Of a DNA stretch of 32,672 nt, positions 15,579 through 22,091 are shown in pieces. The notes beneath the pieces are model-generated. The model saw only the letters and a program-made list of their open reading frames with translations, did no database searches and was not told the origin of the DNA. The stretch comes from a bacterium. Lineage in GTDB: Bacteria > Dependentiae > Babeliae > Babeliales > RVW-14. The stretch is taken from contig RGUK01000006.1 of NCBI GenBank assembly GCA_010027825.1, forward strand, positions 1 through 32,672, given 5' to 3'. The stretch's first letter is position 1, and each line of letters begins with the position of its first letter. The position numbers were made by a program, and so were the translations under genes.

Positions 15579-15904
15579 GGCTCTACCGTTACCTGCGCGT
15601 TGGTCATGATCAGCCCGGCGCGCATGGTTGATAGTCCGTGGATCGTCACGCGCTCGCCGATCACGAGAGTCGTCCCCTGCTTGACTGCCAGCCGCTCAGG
15701 ATTCGCCTCGTCCGGCTGTATCATTTTGGGAAGCCCCGCCGCAAAAACGGTCGGCGTGCTTGTCGGCGCTGGTTTCTCGATTGGAATCGTCACTACGCCG
15801 GGCGTTGTCATTGTTGAGACCTCGGTTGAAAAAGACGTGAAATGGTCTGAATTTTTAGCGGAAAACTGATGAACCGTGTGAAACGTGTTTTGGTTGTCAG
15901 ACAT
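15575..15904 (-). CDS. First gene after the non-coding region; small beta-rich protein
   Basis: Up to 109 residues from ATG 15904. A second candidate start is ATG 15811 (MTTPGVVTIPIEKPAPTSTP), which has GAGG 8 nt upstream and would give 78 residues; the first 31 residues of the longer form are polar and low-complexity (FHTVHQFSAKNSDHFTSFST), so the shorter form is quite possible. The C-terminal part (GTTLVIGERVTIHGLSTMRA) is beta-rich. No family recognised. As the promoter-proximal gene of the 15904-to-12264 series it may be highly expressed. Confidence 0.65.
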   Translation of the reverse strand: MSDNQNTFHTVHQFSAKNSDHFTSFSTEVSTMTTPGVVTIPIEKPAPTSTPTVFAAGLPKMIQPDEANPERLAVKQGTTLVIGERVTIHGLSTMRAGLIMTNAQVTVEP

Positions 15905-15922
15905 GCTGCACTCGTGTGGCGC

Positions 15923-15942
15923 GGATTATGTTGTCATAATCC
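15923..15942. promoter_or_regulatory. Perfect 8-bp dyad upstream of 15904 gene (operator or 5' UTR hairpin)
   Basis: GGATTATG-TTGT-CATAATCC, perfectly symmetric, 18 nt before the ATG at 15904. The flanks extend the symmetry partly (CGC…ACG). A symmetric 20-bp site close to a start is typical for binding by a dimeric HTH repressor, and the window encodes an HTH protein at 10069-11271, but a link is speculative. As RNA it would form a modest hairpin that could affect translation. Confidence 0.5.
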
Positions 15943-16059
15943 ACGATTTGCCAAATGTAGGGGGGTAAATTGGGTCAAAAATTGCGCGTATCTCCTTGAA
16001 ATTACGGGACTTACGCGCAGCGCTGTGATCAATTGTTGTCCGAATTGTGTGGACCTAGA

Positions 16060-16078
16060 GTAAGTCCTTCGGACTTAC
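16060..16078. repeat. Inverted repeat, 8-bp perfect stem
   Basis: GTAAGTCC-TTC-GGACTTAC. On the plus strand it is followed 8 nt later by eight T (16087-16094), so it could terminate a plus-strand RNA, although no plus-strand gene is visible. The half-site GGACTTAC recurs as GGGACTTACG near 16006, which makes a repeated protein-binding site an alternative reading. Confidence 0.5.
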
Positions 16079-16150
16079 AAGGACGCTTTTTTTTGATTAT
16101 GTAGGCATCATTTTGGATGGCTACTGCATGATCGGGGGGTTGTTCAATTT

Positions 16151-16183
16151 ACGTTGGGCAAAATAGGTAATTTGCCCTAACGT
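16151..16183. repeat. Inverted repeat, 12-bp arms with one bulge
   Basis: ACGTTGGGCAAA and TTTGCCC-T-AACGT, separated by 8 nt (ATAGGTAA). Arms match perfectly except for a single extra T. It lies directly beyond the terminator of the ParB-like gene in transcription order. It may be an operator, a second hairpin of a tandem terminator or a partition-type site. Confidence 0.5.
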
Positions 16184-16192
16184 TTGGATAGC

Positions 16193-16246
16193 AAAAAAAG
16201 AGATTGCGTAGGGGCGGGTTTTTGCCCGCCCCTACGCGTAATCTCT
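16193..16246 (-). terminator. Strong Rho-independent terminator of the ParB-like gene
   Basis: Read on the minus strand just after the ParB-like stop: AGAGATTACGCGTAGGGGCG pairs with CGCCCCTACGCAATCTCT across a short A-rich loop, with a small asymmetry near the base, then seven T (16193-16199). The GC-rich stem of about 19 bp and the U-tract make it the most convincing terminator of the window. It separates the transcript carrying the ParB-like gene from the 15904 gene series. Confidence 0.88.
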
Positions 16247-16252
16247 GTCGTT

Positions 16253-17419
16253 TTACTTATTGCCGCGGTCGCGCTTCAGAATGCTGTTGCGCTGAGATTG
16301 TCGCCCGGTACGCCTGACGTTGTTTTCGGTCAGATACACGTCCAGATCTACGCCAATGACGTTTTCAATGGCAATAGCGGGCTGGTACGTGCTCTTTCCC
16401 TTTTCGTCACGGGGAAACGCAGTCGGATTTCCACGCATGTAGATTTCAATCGCACCAAGAAGCTTGACCACGCATTCAAAGTGCTCCTTACGTGCGCCGC
16501 CTTCGCGCTCGTTAAGAACCCACTCTGCGTACCCAATCGGGTCGCGCTTCTTGCCGTTTTTCATTCCGCAGTTGCCGTCCTGCATCTTTTCAAAGAAAGA
16601 CGACACAGCGTCGGCGCCGTACTTCTTTGCAGACAGCAAGTAAGCCGTCAGCAGCGGAGACCTGAAGAGCATTGTGGTGCCCCGCTTGGCGCCGGGGTTC
16701 AGCCCGTCAAGCGCGGTCAGTTCGTCCTTGAACGCCGCGACGTAATCGATCGCGGTGGCACGGCTGACAGGCGCAAGCTCAGTAGCCAGCGCCTGCAACC
16801 GCCGCTGCGAACTCTGCCGGTAGCACGACAGCATGATTTCGTAGGCGTAGGAAAGCGGCGTCGGAAGTCCGACTGAGCGCTGCAGCAGGGGCGACGTCAT
16901 CGGGATTTTGTGATAGGTCAGCGCGCCGTGAATCAGGTCTGCAGACGTATTCACAGCCTCGCGGCTGTCGTGCATCAGGCAGAGCTGACCCGCGTGCTCA
17001 GCATCACGCACCGGGATAACCGTAACGCATACGCGCTCCGGGATTACGTCCGAAAATCCGCCCAGCCACACTTCGGGGCGTGTGTGTCCGGTAATCTTCC
17101 ACTGATTACCGTGCTGGTCTTCACCCATGCGAACCTCTTCGTGGAGGTTTGGCACAAACTTGTGCAGATGCTTCGCCTTGGATGCGCGAAGAACCTGATC
17201 ACGCGGCTGCCGCGGATTAGCCGGTACGGCGTGCCACTGCGCTACCGACATGTAGCGCACTTCCTTCTTGCGGGTGCCGATCTTAGGCGGCTTCGGCCGC
17301 AGCTGCTGCTGCATCTTGATCTTGCGCGCCGCACGCCGGCTACGCTCTTCGTCGCCCGGATTGTCCGGGTTGTCCGGGTTGTCCGGGTTGTCCGGGTTGG
17401 CAATCGTTGTCTTTGACAT
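16253..17419 (-). CDS. ParB/Spo0J-type N-domain protein with NPD repeats
   Basis: 388 residues. The N-terminus has (NPD) repeats followed by a basic segment (RSRRAARKIKMQQQLRPKPP). Residues about 55-130 look like a ParB/sulfiredoxin-type domain: HAVPANPRQPRD (box I-like), a SKAKHL helix, and NQWKITGHTRPEVWLGG, where GHTR corresponds to the GERR-type NTP-binding box. The C-terminal 250 residues are helical with no recognised fold. ParB-like proteins act in partition, CTP-dependent DNA binding, nicking or transcription control. It is a single gene closed by a strong terminator and faces a dyad-rich region, which may include its targets. No ParA gene is in the window. Function beyond the domain is inferred. 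Confidence 0.72.
   Translation of the reverse strand: MSKTTIANPDNPDNPDNPDNPGDEERSRRAARKIKMQQQLRPKPPKIGTRKKEVRYMSVAQWHAVPANPRQPRDQVLRASKAKHLHKFVPNLHEEVRMGEDQHGNQWKITGHTRPEVWLGGFSDVIPERVCVTVIPVRDAEHAGQLCLMHDSREAVNTSADLIHGALTYHKIPMTSPLLQRSVGLPTPLSYAYEIMLSCYRQSSQRRLQALATELAPVSRATAIDYVAAFKDELTALDGLNPGAKRGTTMLFRSPLLTAYLLSAKKYGADAVSSFFEKMQDGNCGMKNGKKRDPIGYAEWVLNEREGGARKEHFECVVKLLGAIEIYMRGNPTAFPRDEKGKSTYQPAIAIENVIGVDLDVYLTENNVRRTGRQSQRNSILKRDRGNK
17361..17396. repeat. 9-bp tandem repeat encoding NPD units
   Basis: Four exact copies of TTGTCCGGG with partial copies at both sides (17352-17399). In the ParB-like gene they encode Asn-Pro-Asp repeated near residue 10, NPDNPDNPDNPDNPGDE. Exact DNA repetition suggests recent slippage, so copy number may vary between relatives. 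The repeated tripeptide is probably a disordered linker. Confidence 0.85.
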
Positions 17420-17433
17420 ATCAGTCCTTTAAG

Positions 17434-17778
17434 TCAGTTACCTACAGCTACTTCCGGTTCGCTGTTGTCGGGTTCTGGCGTTGCCGGTATTTCTATTTCC
17501 GGCAGCATTTCGTACAGATCCATTGCCATATCAAGAATCATGCGTTCTGGTACGTCGGGGCCGCCATAAATAATGCAGCGCACATGCGGTTCTGCCGGCT
17601 TGCCCGCGATGTGTTCGTGCAGCATCGCAAACGTAACGCCAAAATGCGTGTCTTCTGGCAAACTGTCAATAAGCTCTTGCGGCAGCGAGCGATTGTATTT
17701 CATTACCTCGCGAGAGATGTAATTGATCTTATCGAGCATGTCCTTGTTCAGGTACTTGTATTTTTTGGTTTCAGCCAT
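17434..17778 (-). CDS. Unknown helical protein
   Basis: 114 residues starting MAETKKYKYLNKDMLDKINY. The first 90 residues look helical and folded (REVMKYNRSLPQELIDSLPE; MILDMAMDLYEMLPEIEI), and the last 20 are Pro/Glu-rich and probably disordered. No family recognised. It ends 14 nt before the ParB-like gene and is probably in the same transcript. Confidence 0.7.
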   Translation of the reverse strand: MAETKKYKYLNKDMLDKINYISREVMKYNRSLPQELIDSLPEDTHFGVTFAMLHEHIAGKPAEPHVRCIIYGGPDVPERMILDMAMDLYEMLPEIEIPATPEPDNSEPEVAVGN

Positions 17779-17783
17779 TGCTG

Positions 17784-18041
17784 TTAGCGTTTACGCGCCT
17801 GTTGTGCGTTGTGAAATTTGAGGATTGCGTCAGCGGCTTGCTTAGATTCTGCGTCGCTATAGCCTTCGAGCTTAAACCGCTCCTTGACGTACCGGTGTTC
17901 AACGGACGACCTATCCGGCTCAAACGTCGCGGATTGGTGCGGCATGTTTGCCGAACCTATAAATGCGGCAATGATTCCGATAATTAACATTACGATAAAT
18001 ACGGGGCCAAAACCGCCGCCGGAACTGTTGTTTTGCTTCAT
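17784..18041 (-). CDS. Single-pass membrane protein
   Basis: 85 residues. A short Gly/Ser-rich start (MKQNNSSGGGFGP) is followed by one membrane span at about residues 13-31 (VFIVMLIIGIIAAFIG). The remaining 50 residues are charged and helical (KERFKLEGYSDAESKQAADA) with a basic end. Topology is probably N-out/C-in or anchored without cleavage; no signal-peptidase site is clear. Starts in an ATGA overlap with the upstream gene. Function unknown. Confidence 0.7.
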   Translation of the reverse strand: MKQNNSSGGGFGPVFIVMLIIGIIAAFIGSANMPHQSATFEPDRSSVEHRYVKERFKLEGYSDAESKQAADAILKFHNAQQARKR

Positions 18042-18340
18042 GCTTGTGCCTTTCTATGCGCTTTGTCCAGCGCGTCAATAGCTTTTGTTAGCTCTGGCAT
18101 GCGCTCGTCGTCGTCGAACATGCCGTCGCCTTTTGTGTCGGACTCGTAGACCGTTCCGTCGCCGCAATCTGGATAGTCAGCGCGAAAATGGCCGTGACGT
18201 AACCGCAAATACCCCGCCTGTTCGCCGTTCTGATCAAACACGTCATATTGCTCTGGGCAGGCGCTGCACGTCATTCGCAGCGTGTAGCCTTTGATTTGCA
18301 GGTCGCAACGCTCGTCAAAGTTCGGGTCGTGCGTCGTCAT
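18038..18340 (-). CDS. Small acidic protein with Cys pair
   Basis: 100 residues, MTTHDPNFDERCDLQIKGYT at the start. Contains MTCSACPEQYDVFDQNGEQA, with CxxC near residue 27, then an acidic region (GDGMFDDDERMPELTKAI). DTKGDGMFDDDE slightly resembles a calcium-binding EF-hand-like loop, but there is only one copy and no flanking helix pair is clear. Unrecognised. Coupled to the membrane protein gene by ATGA. Confidence 0.68.
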   Translation of the reverse strand: MTTHDPNFDERCDLQIKGYTLRMTCSACPEQYDVFDQNGEQAGYLRLRHGHFRADYPDCGDGTVYESDTKGDGMFDDDERMPELTKAIDALDKAHRKAQA

Positions 18341-18590
18341 TCGTTGGTCCTATGTCGCCGATGATGATGTTTGGAAACTGCTCTTGAAATTGCCGCTTCG
18401 TCCAGAAGATATCTTTATGCCCTTCGGCTGCCAGCTCCATGTCACTTTCCATCGGATAATGGCGCAAAACACGAAGCGCACGCTGTCTGATTTCTTTGGG
18501 CACTTTTGGCGTTTTCTTTGGGTCCAGCAGGTCGTATAAGAATTCGCGCGCGTATTTAACAGCGCGGAATCTTTCGTCGGGCATAGTCAT
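18315..18590 (-). CDS. BPSL0761-like small protein
   Basis: 91 residues from the ATG at 18590, three bases after the upstream stop codon region; an earlier in-frame start at 18662 would lie inside the preceding gene. The sequence MTMPDERFRAVKYAREFLYD and the following VPKEIRQRALRVLRHYPMES match what I recall of the BPSL0761 family (MTMPxERTRA…REFL…LRHYP), small proteins of unknown function in bacterial genomes and prophages. The C-terminal 35 residues extend beyond the usual family length. Confidence 0.75.
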   Translation of the reverse strand: MTMPDERFRAVKYAREFLYDLLDPKKTPKVPKEIRQRALRVLRHYPMESDMELAAEGHKDIFWTKRQFQEQFPNIIIGDIGPTNDDARPEL

Positions 18591-18592
18591 TT

Positions 18593-18784
18593 TTAATCTT
18601 CTTCCTCGTCTTCGTCGTTGCGGTAATAACCTTCGCTGGCGTCTACAAGTTCCATAACGCACGCCGAGTGTTCTACGATATTTTGCTCTTCAATCCAGTC
18701 AAGTGCTTGCGGTTGATGCGCAAACGGTCCGTGAACTGAATAACCCATTTCAGGGTTGCCAACAACTGCTACCCATCTAGGCAT
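18593..18784 (-). CDS. Small protein of unknown function
   Basis: 63 residues. MPRWVAVVGNPEMGYSVHGP suggests a small beta-sheet unit followed by a helix (FAHQPQALDWIEEQN); the end is highly acidic (NDEDEEED). Similar 'VVGNPxxGxxxxGPF…ALxW' small proteins occur in phages, but I cannot name a family. One-base TAATG overlap with the upstream gene. Confidence 0.68.
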   Translation of the reverse strand: MPRWVAVVGNPEMGYSVHGPFAHQPQALDWIEEQNIVEHSACVMELVDASEGYYRNDEDEEED

Positions 18785-19233
18785 TATGTTTCCTCTTTTG
18801 TTTCGTTTTCTAGTTCATCGCCTTTGCGGTTTTTCACCGGTGTGAAGCCGTTTTTTTCGGCTTGCGCTGGCGACAAAGTGCGCAGCCAGTACCCGGTTGA
18901 GCACAGCTGCCCGCGCTCACCCGTGACTTCACAAATCTTGTACGACATCGCCTCGGCCATGTTGCACACGCCAAACGTGAAATCGTCTCCGCCGTAACTG
19001 TACAGACGCAGCCCGCCAAACTTTTCTTTGATTTGGCTGAAACGAAACGGTGGGCATTCCGGTCTGTATTTGATGTGATTCTGAATTACGCTGCACGCGG
19101 TGTAAATCAAATCAAACCAGCCGTCGGAGCACTCGCAGCCAAAGCAAATTAGGGTTTCTGTTGGCGGCTTGTCATGATCTTTGAACAGCTCTGGGAATTT
19201 TGTAACAAGCCGATGTTCAAGTTCGTCTCTCAT
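18784..19233 (-). CDS. Conserved phage hypothetical with KEKFGGLR motif
   Basis: 149 residues. The blocks CECSDGWFDLIYTACSVIQN, FRFSQIKEKFGGLRLYSYGG and the later TGERGQL pattern are widespread in uncharacterised phage and bacterial proteins that I recall by sequence, not by name. Cys residues (ICFGCEC; CEVTGE) could bind metal. The C-terminal tail is charged. Overlaps the next gene upstream by 17 nt. Function unknown. Confidence 0.74.
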   Translation of the reverse strand: MRDELEHRLVTKFPELFKDHDKPPTETLICFGCECSDGWFDLIYTACSVIQNHIKYRPECPPFRFSQIKEKFGGLRLYSYGGDDFTFGVCNMAEAMSYKICEVTGERGQLCSTGYWLRTLSPAQAEKNGFTPVKNRKGDELENETKEET

Positions 19234-19501
19234 TTTTTCCGTCCTTGGGTTTACGTTTTTTAGCTGGTTTTTCTACCGCACGTTCAAATTTTAGCAGCAG
19301 GTCCACAATAGCGTCCTGCACGTCAAATGTCTTACCTAGCTCGTCAAACGCAGATGGTTCGCGTAAATATGGATCTTCTTTGCAGCCTTTAAACGCCGCG
19401 TTGTACTCGCGAATCAGCTCAACTTTACGCGCGCCAAGTGCCGTATTAACAACTCTGAGTGCTTCGTAAGCTAACTGCGCTTCTTGCGCTGTGAGTTTCA
19501 T
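19217..19501 (-). CDS. Small helical protein
   Basis: 94 residues from ATG 19501, adjacent to the upstream stop at 19503; an in-frame start at 19522 would fall inside the upstream gene. The sequence MKLTAQEAQLAYEALRVVNT and the helix VQDAIVDLLLKFERAVE suggest a helical bundle; the end is Lys/Arg-rich (KKRKPKDGKNERRT). No family recognised. Confidence 0.68.
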   Translation of the reverse strand: MKLTAQEAQLAYEALRVVNTALGARKVELIREYNAAFKGCKEDPYLREPSAFDELGKTFDVQDAIVDLLLKFERAVEKPAKKRKPKDGKNERRT

Positions 19502-19502
19502 G

Positions 19503-20027
19503 TTATTCAGCCATCGCGACAACGCGCCGACTGTTTTTCTTTTCTGTTAAGATGGCTGGAGCAACGTGTTGGAGTTGCGAACCGGGGATCAGTGCTGCCA
19601 TGTGCCTCAAGAACGTTTGCTCAAATTCGGCTTTGGTCAAATCTGAGTAGGTGCCCATGCTGCCTTTGTGATAAACCATTTCGCCGCGATAAAGCAGCTT
19701 TCCTTCTTTGGTCACTCTGCATTTCCACGAGCACAAACAACCAGATCGCCGGTTCCACACTTCAAGACCAACTACGACGTCTTCTTTTCTGACGTATTTA
19801 CCGCACTTGCTGACCGGTATTTCTAGCTCTTCGAGATCCTGATCGTAGTGCGGGACAATGATATCTTTGGCGCTTTCCCATACATCAGGAATGCACGTGG
19901 CCATAAAAGCTGCGTGCTGCCGGGCAAGCTGGTCGTCTTTCTTTTTTTCTTTAGCTATCAGCTCATCGCAAATTTTTCTTTGCGCAGCAACAATTAAACC
20001 TAAAAGCTCATGGTTCTGTTGTTCCAC
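19503..20027 (-). CDS. Unknown protein with several Cys
   Basis: 174 residues from GTG 20027, chosen because GAGG lies 6 nt upstream (GAGGACAAAAGTG); TTG 20039 is the alternative. The first 60 residues are a charged helix (QRKICDELIAKEKKKDDQLA). A central beta-rich part has Cys residues at VSKCGKY and RRSGCLCSWKCRV, possibly metal-binding. The tail includes EKKNSRRVVAMAE. Not recognised. Its start lies within the end of the upstream gene (20-nt overlap). Confidence 0.68.
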   Translation of the reverse strand: MEQQNHELLGLIVAAQRKICDELIAKEKKKDDQLARQHAAFMATCIPDVWESAKDIIVPHYDQDLEELEIPVSKCGKYVRKEDVVVGLEVWNRRSGCLCSWKCRVTKEGKLLYRGEMVYHKGSMGTYSDLTKAEFEQTFLRHMAALIPGSQLQHVAPAILTEKKNSRRVVAMAE

Positions 20028-20277
20028 TTTTGTCCTCAATGACGTCCCAGCCGATATGCCGAAAAACTCGCTGCGTCGCGCGAAAATCGTCGCCGTCGTC
20101 GAGTCCGGGTACTATCAGCACGAGAGTTTTGTTTTTCTTATCAATACGGAACGTGGTGCCAGATCTAGGAATTCCCCACACCGCGTCTTGCGCGGCAGCC
20201 GCTACGAGACCGCGGCACCACATCAGCACTGACTCAGACGGGTTATCAAGCTCAAAATTGTTATTGAGCGCTACCAT
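20008..20277 (-). CDS. Small alpha/beta protein
   Basis: 89 residues. MVALNNNFELDNPSESVLMW opens a helix, followed by beta-type segments (GTTFRIDKKNKTLVLIVPGL) and ATQRVFRHIGWDVIED. The pattern is a compact beta-alpha fold of phage-ORFan type. No family recognised. Overlaps both neighbours by 17-20 nt. Confidence 0.68.
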   Translation of the reverse strand: MVALNNNFELDNPSESVLMWCRGLVAAAAQDAVWGIPRSGTTFRIDKKNKTLVLIVPGLDDGDDFRATQRVFRHIGWDVIEDKSGTTEP

Positions 20278-20779
20278 CGGATTTCGTTTCTCCGGCGGTC
20301 AAGGGTTCAGTTTTAAAGTAGTTGTTAGCGACCGCGGACCTTAAATAGTCTCCTACCAAAAGGTCGTGACCAACTTCGATTTTTGCGAACTTGCGCAGCG
20401 TGTCTTCCGTGTATTCAGCGTCCATAACGAGCACGTCCGGCCACGAAGCTGCCTCTTCTGCGTACAGCTGGTCAGCGCCGTTAGCTTTGTATAGTTTTAT
20501 TGCTTCGTTGCGGTAAAACTCTTCGGCTGCTGGTCCGCGTAAAATCTTGGACTCAACAGCGGTTTCGGCGCTGTCGTCATCGTCGTCGTGTGCCGCGGCT
20601 ATATCGAGCGTACAAAGGCAGCCCGACAGCTGCGCGATGATCGTCGATATAGTTTCATCGTCTTGATTCTCGCAAAAGCTGTTTGCAAATGCGCGCAGCA
20701 GCAGCTCCTCAATAAGCTCCGCAGTTACGGGTTCTTTGTTTGCAACCAGATACTGCAGCCGTAAATCTTCTCTGCTCAT
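20261..20779 (-). CDS. Unknown acidic protein
   Basis: 172 residues, mainly helical, with a poly-Asp stretch (AAAHDDDDDSAETAVE) near residue 65, encoded by GTC/ATC-type repeats on the plus strand. Later segments (FYRNEAIKLYKANGADQLYA; TLRKFAKIEVGHDLLVGDYL) look folded. Not recognised. Start forms an ATGA overlap with the stop of the upstream gene. Confidence 0.68.
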   Translation of the reverse strand: MSREDLRLQYLVANKEPVTAELIEELLLRAFANSFCENQDDETISTIIAQLSGCLCTLDIAAAHDDDDDSAETAVESKILRGPAAEEFYRNEAIKLYKANGADQLYAEEAASWPDVLVMDAEYTEDTLRKFAKIEVGHDLLVGDYLRSAVANNYFKTEPLTAGETKSDGSAQ

Positions 20780-21150
20780 ACAGAACTCGCTTCTGGTTTA
20801 GGATCGAGGCGTTTGTGAAGCTCGTCGCGCCATACATATGCCTGCGACCCGCGGCCAAACTTGGTCGGGCAGTTGATATCAAAATCTCGGATCATGCTGG
20901 ACAGCGCGTCGAGTCCGTAGATTCCGCGCATCTGGTTGACCGGTTTGCCGTCAGGCCCGGAGATGGTGTACTTCGGATTGCTGAAATCGCTCTCATAAAT
21001 CGTGGTGCAGCGATCGACCATTTCTTGCGGTACGCCAACGTCCAAAAACGCCTGCGGCTCGAATATTGTGTGGCCGTCGCACATGTCTGCCGCGGCGAGA
21101 ACGATGTGCGCGGGAATGTCGGTCCATTTGATTGTGTGGCCTTTAGTCAT
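20776..21150 (-). CDS. Unknown protein
   Basis: 124 residues from ATG 21150 (MTKGHTIKWTDIPAHIVLAA); this start overlaps the upstream stop by 8 nt, whereas the in-frame start at 21237 would run deep into the upstream gene. It contains ADMCDGHTIFEPQAFLDVGV and a Tyr/Gly-rich centre (NPKYTISGPDGKPVNQMRGI). The C-terminal part is charged. No family recognised. Confidence 0.7.
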   Translation of the reverse strand: MTKGHTIKWTDIPAHIVLAAADMCDGHTIFEPQAFLDVGVPQEMVDRCTTIYESDFSNPKYTISGPDGKPVNQMRGIYGLDALSSMIRDFDINCPTKFGRGSQAYVWRDELHKRLDPKPEASSV

Positions 21151-21382
21151 CTGTTTGCTCCTCGCATACGCTGTCATAGTTTTGCTCGTCGTCGCTGCTG
21201 AGCCCTTCGTATTCGGCAATGCAGCAGCCACACACAAGCCGATTGATCCATCGATGTGCGGCGTCTACCTCGATTTCTTCGCCGCATGCGGCGCACGGAA
21301 TGATCGTGTCTTCTAGGTAGGCTAGCAGGTTTTCTTCATCCTGCAACGCCACGTCTTCGATCGTGTCGTGAATGGAATTCAT
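21143..21382 (-). CDS. Small Cys-containing acidic protein
   Basis: 79 residues from ATG 21382 (MNSIHDTIEDVALQDEENLL); an in-frame start at 21412 would begin inside the hairpin at 21396-21428. The middle has two CxxC pairs, IPCAACGEE and LVCGCCIAEY, about 20 residues apart, which fit one zinc-ribbon site. Both ends are acidic. No family recognised. Confidence 0.7.
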   Translation of the reverse strand: MNSIHDTIEDVALQDEENLLAYLEDTIIPCAACGEEIEVDAAHRWINRLVCGCCIAEYEGLSSDDEQNYDSVCEEQTDD

Positions 21383-21395
21383 GGTTTTCTCCAGC

Positions 21396-21428
21396 GCCCG
21401 GGCGGTAGCCAAAAACTACCGCCCGGGC
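21396..21428 (-). terminator. GC-rich 13-bp hairpin between genes
   Basis: On the minus strand GCCCGGGCGGTAG-TTTTTGG-CTACCGCCCGGGC, perfectly paired, 20 nt after the stop at 21448. No U-tract follows (next bases GCGCTGGAG), so it is either a phage hairpin terminator of reduced efficiency, an RNA-stability or processing element for the upstream transcript, or a site that sets expression of the downstream run. Confidence 0.6.
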
Positions 21429-21447
21429 AGAGACTTCGGTTTAGATA

Positions 21448-22071
21448 TCAGTCCCAGACGCGGATGACGGTGTTGTCCCGCGCAACCGTACGCTGGTACG
21501 TAATCCGATATGTGCCCGGCGGCAGCAGCCAGTCGCCGTGCTCCGGGTGCGTGATCGTATTGGCCTTGGTCAGCCGAAGAATTGGACCCGCAAACGTGAG
21601 CATTGCGATCGCGTCTTGCGCCGTTACCCTGTTCGACGATGCGTTTGGGTTGGCCCGTTGTTCGGCCCGCTCCGATTCCTGCAGGCGCGGCCGCCAGTTC
21701 GGCTCCGCTGTGGAGATACCGCGCATCTCGGCCAGCTGCGCAAACATCTCGCGAGAGCCAGATTCCACTGGGCTGTAAACAGTTACGCCGTCGCCGTGCG
21801 CAAGGCAGTGCCGGCTGCCCTTGGTGTTGCCCTCAGCAAGCTGGAGCGGGAAGACCGGCTGCAGCGTGCGCGTGTAAAGCAACGGCGTTTCCGAAACGTC
21901 ATCAATCTTCTGAATATAAATATCGCCCTGCCGGACGGCGTCGCCTACGCTCGCCGCCTCGGGAAACTGCTGCTGGGCGTCGTTCTTAATCTTCTCAACA
22001 GCCGCGGCGGCGGCGCGAAGCCGAGCCACCGTGGCGTGCGAAACCGGGGCGTCAATAACAGCTGTACTCAT
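21448..22071 (-). CDS. Conserved hypothetical partner of the DUF6745-like gene
   Basis: 207 residues from ATG 22071 (MSTAVIDAPVSHATVARLRA); an in-frame start at 22167 lies in the preceding gene. An N-terminal Ala-rich helix is followed by a beta-rich part: RQGDIYIQKIDDVSETPLLY, GSRHCLAHGDGVTVYSP and HPEHGDWLLPPGTYRITYQR. I recall proteins with QGD-led start, 'HEEHGPIxLPPGTYRVxxQRE' and a neighbouring DUF6745 gene in bacteria, so the pair here is probably an inherited module. Role unknown. A strong hairpin follows the stop. Confidence 0.74.
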   Translation of the reverse strand: MSTAVIDAPVSHATVARLRAAAAAVEKIKNDAQQQFPEAASVGDAVRQGDIYIQKIDDVSETPLLYTRTLQPVFPLQLAEGNTKGSRHCLAHGDGVTVYSPVESGSREMFAQLAEMRGISTAEPNWRPRLQESERAEQRANPNASSNRVTAQDAIAMLTFAGPILRLTKANTITHPEHGDWLLPPGTYRITYQRTVARDNTVIRVWD

Positions 22072-22091
22072 GAAAAACTTCTTTGTGTGAT

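Larger units (their letters stand above)
15905..16198. other. Main non-coding region with several dyads, possible control or origin region
   Basis: About 350 nt without a credible gene on either strand, between the ParB-like gene and the 15904 gene; the largest such gap apart from the intron. It contains three separate inverted repeats (15923-15942, 16060-16078, 16151-16183), two runs of six G followed by T (15960-15965 and 16134-16139), an eight-T run (16087-16094), and the word GGACTTAC repeated in direct and inverted form. It is also locally more A+T-rich than the surrounding genes. These are the expected ingredients of a promoter/operator region, centromere-like site or replication origin, but none can be proven by eye. 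Confidence 0.6.

Noticed and set aside
16184..16876. Plus-strand open frame of 230 codons starting in the terminator region
   Set aside because: It is antisense to the ParB-like gene and begins within the terminator hairpin; no ribosome site or recognisable motif.
17352..17399. Possible CRISPR-like repeat array
   Set aside because: Units are 9 bp, directly adjacent, without spacers, and encode NPD in frame. No CRISPR array is seen anywhere in the window.
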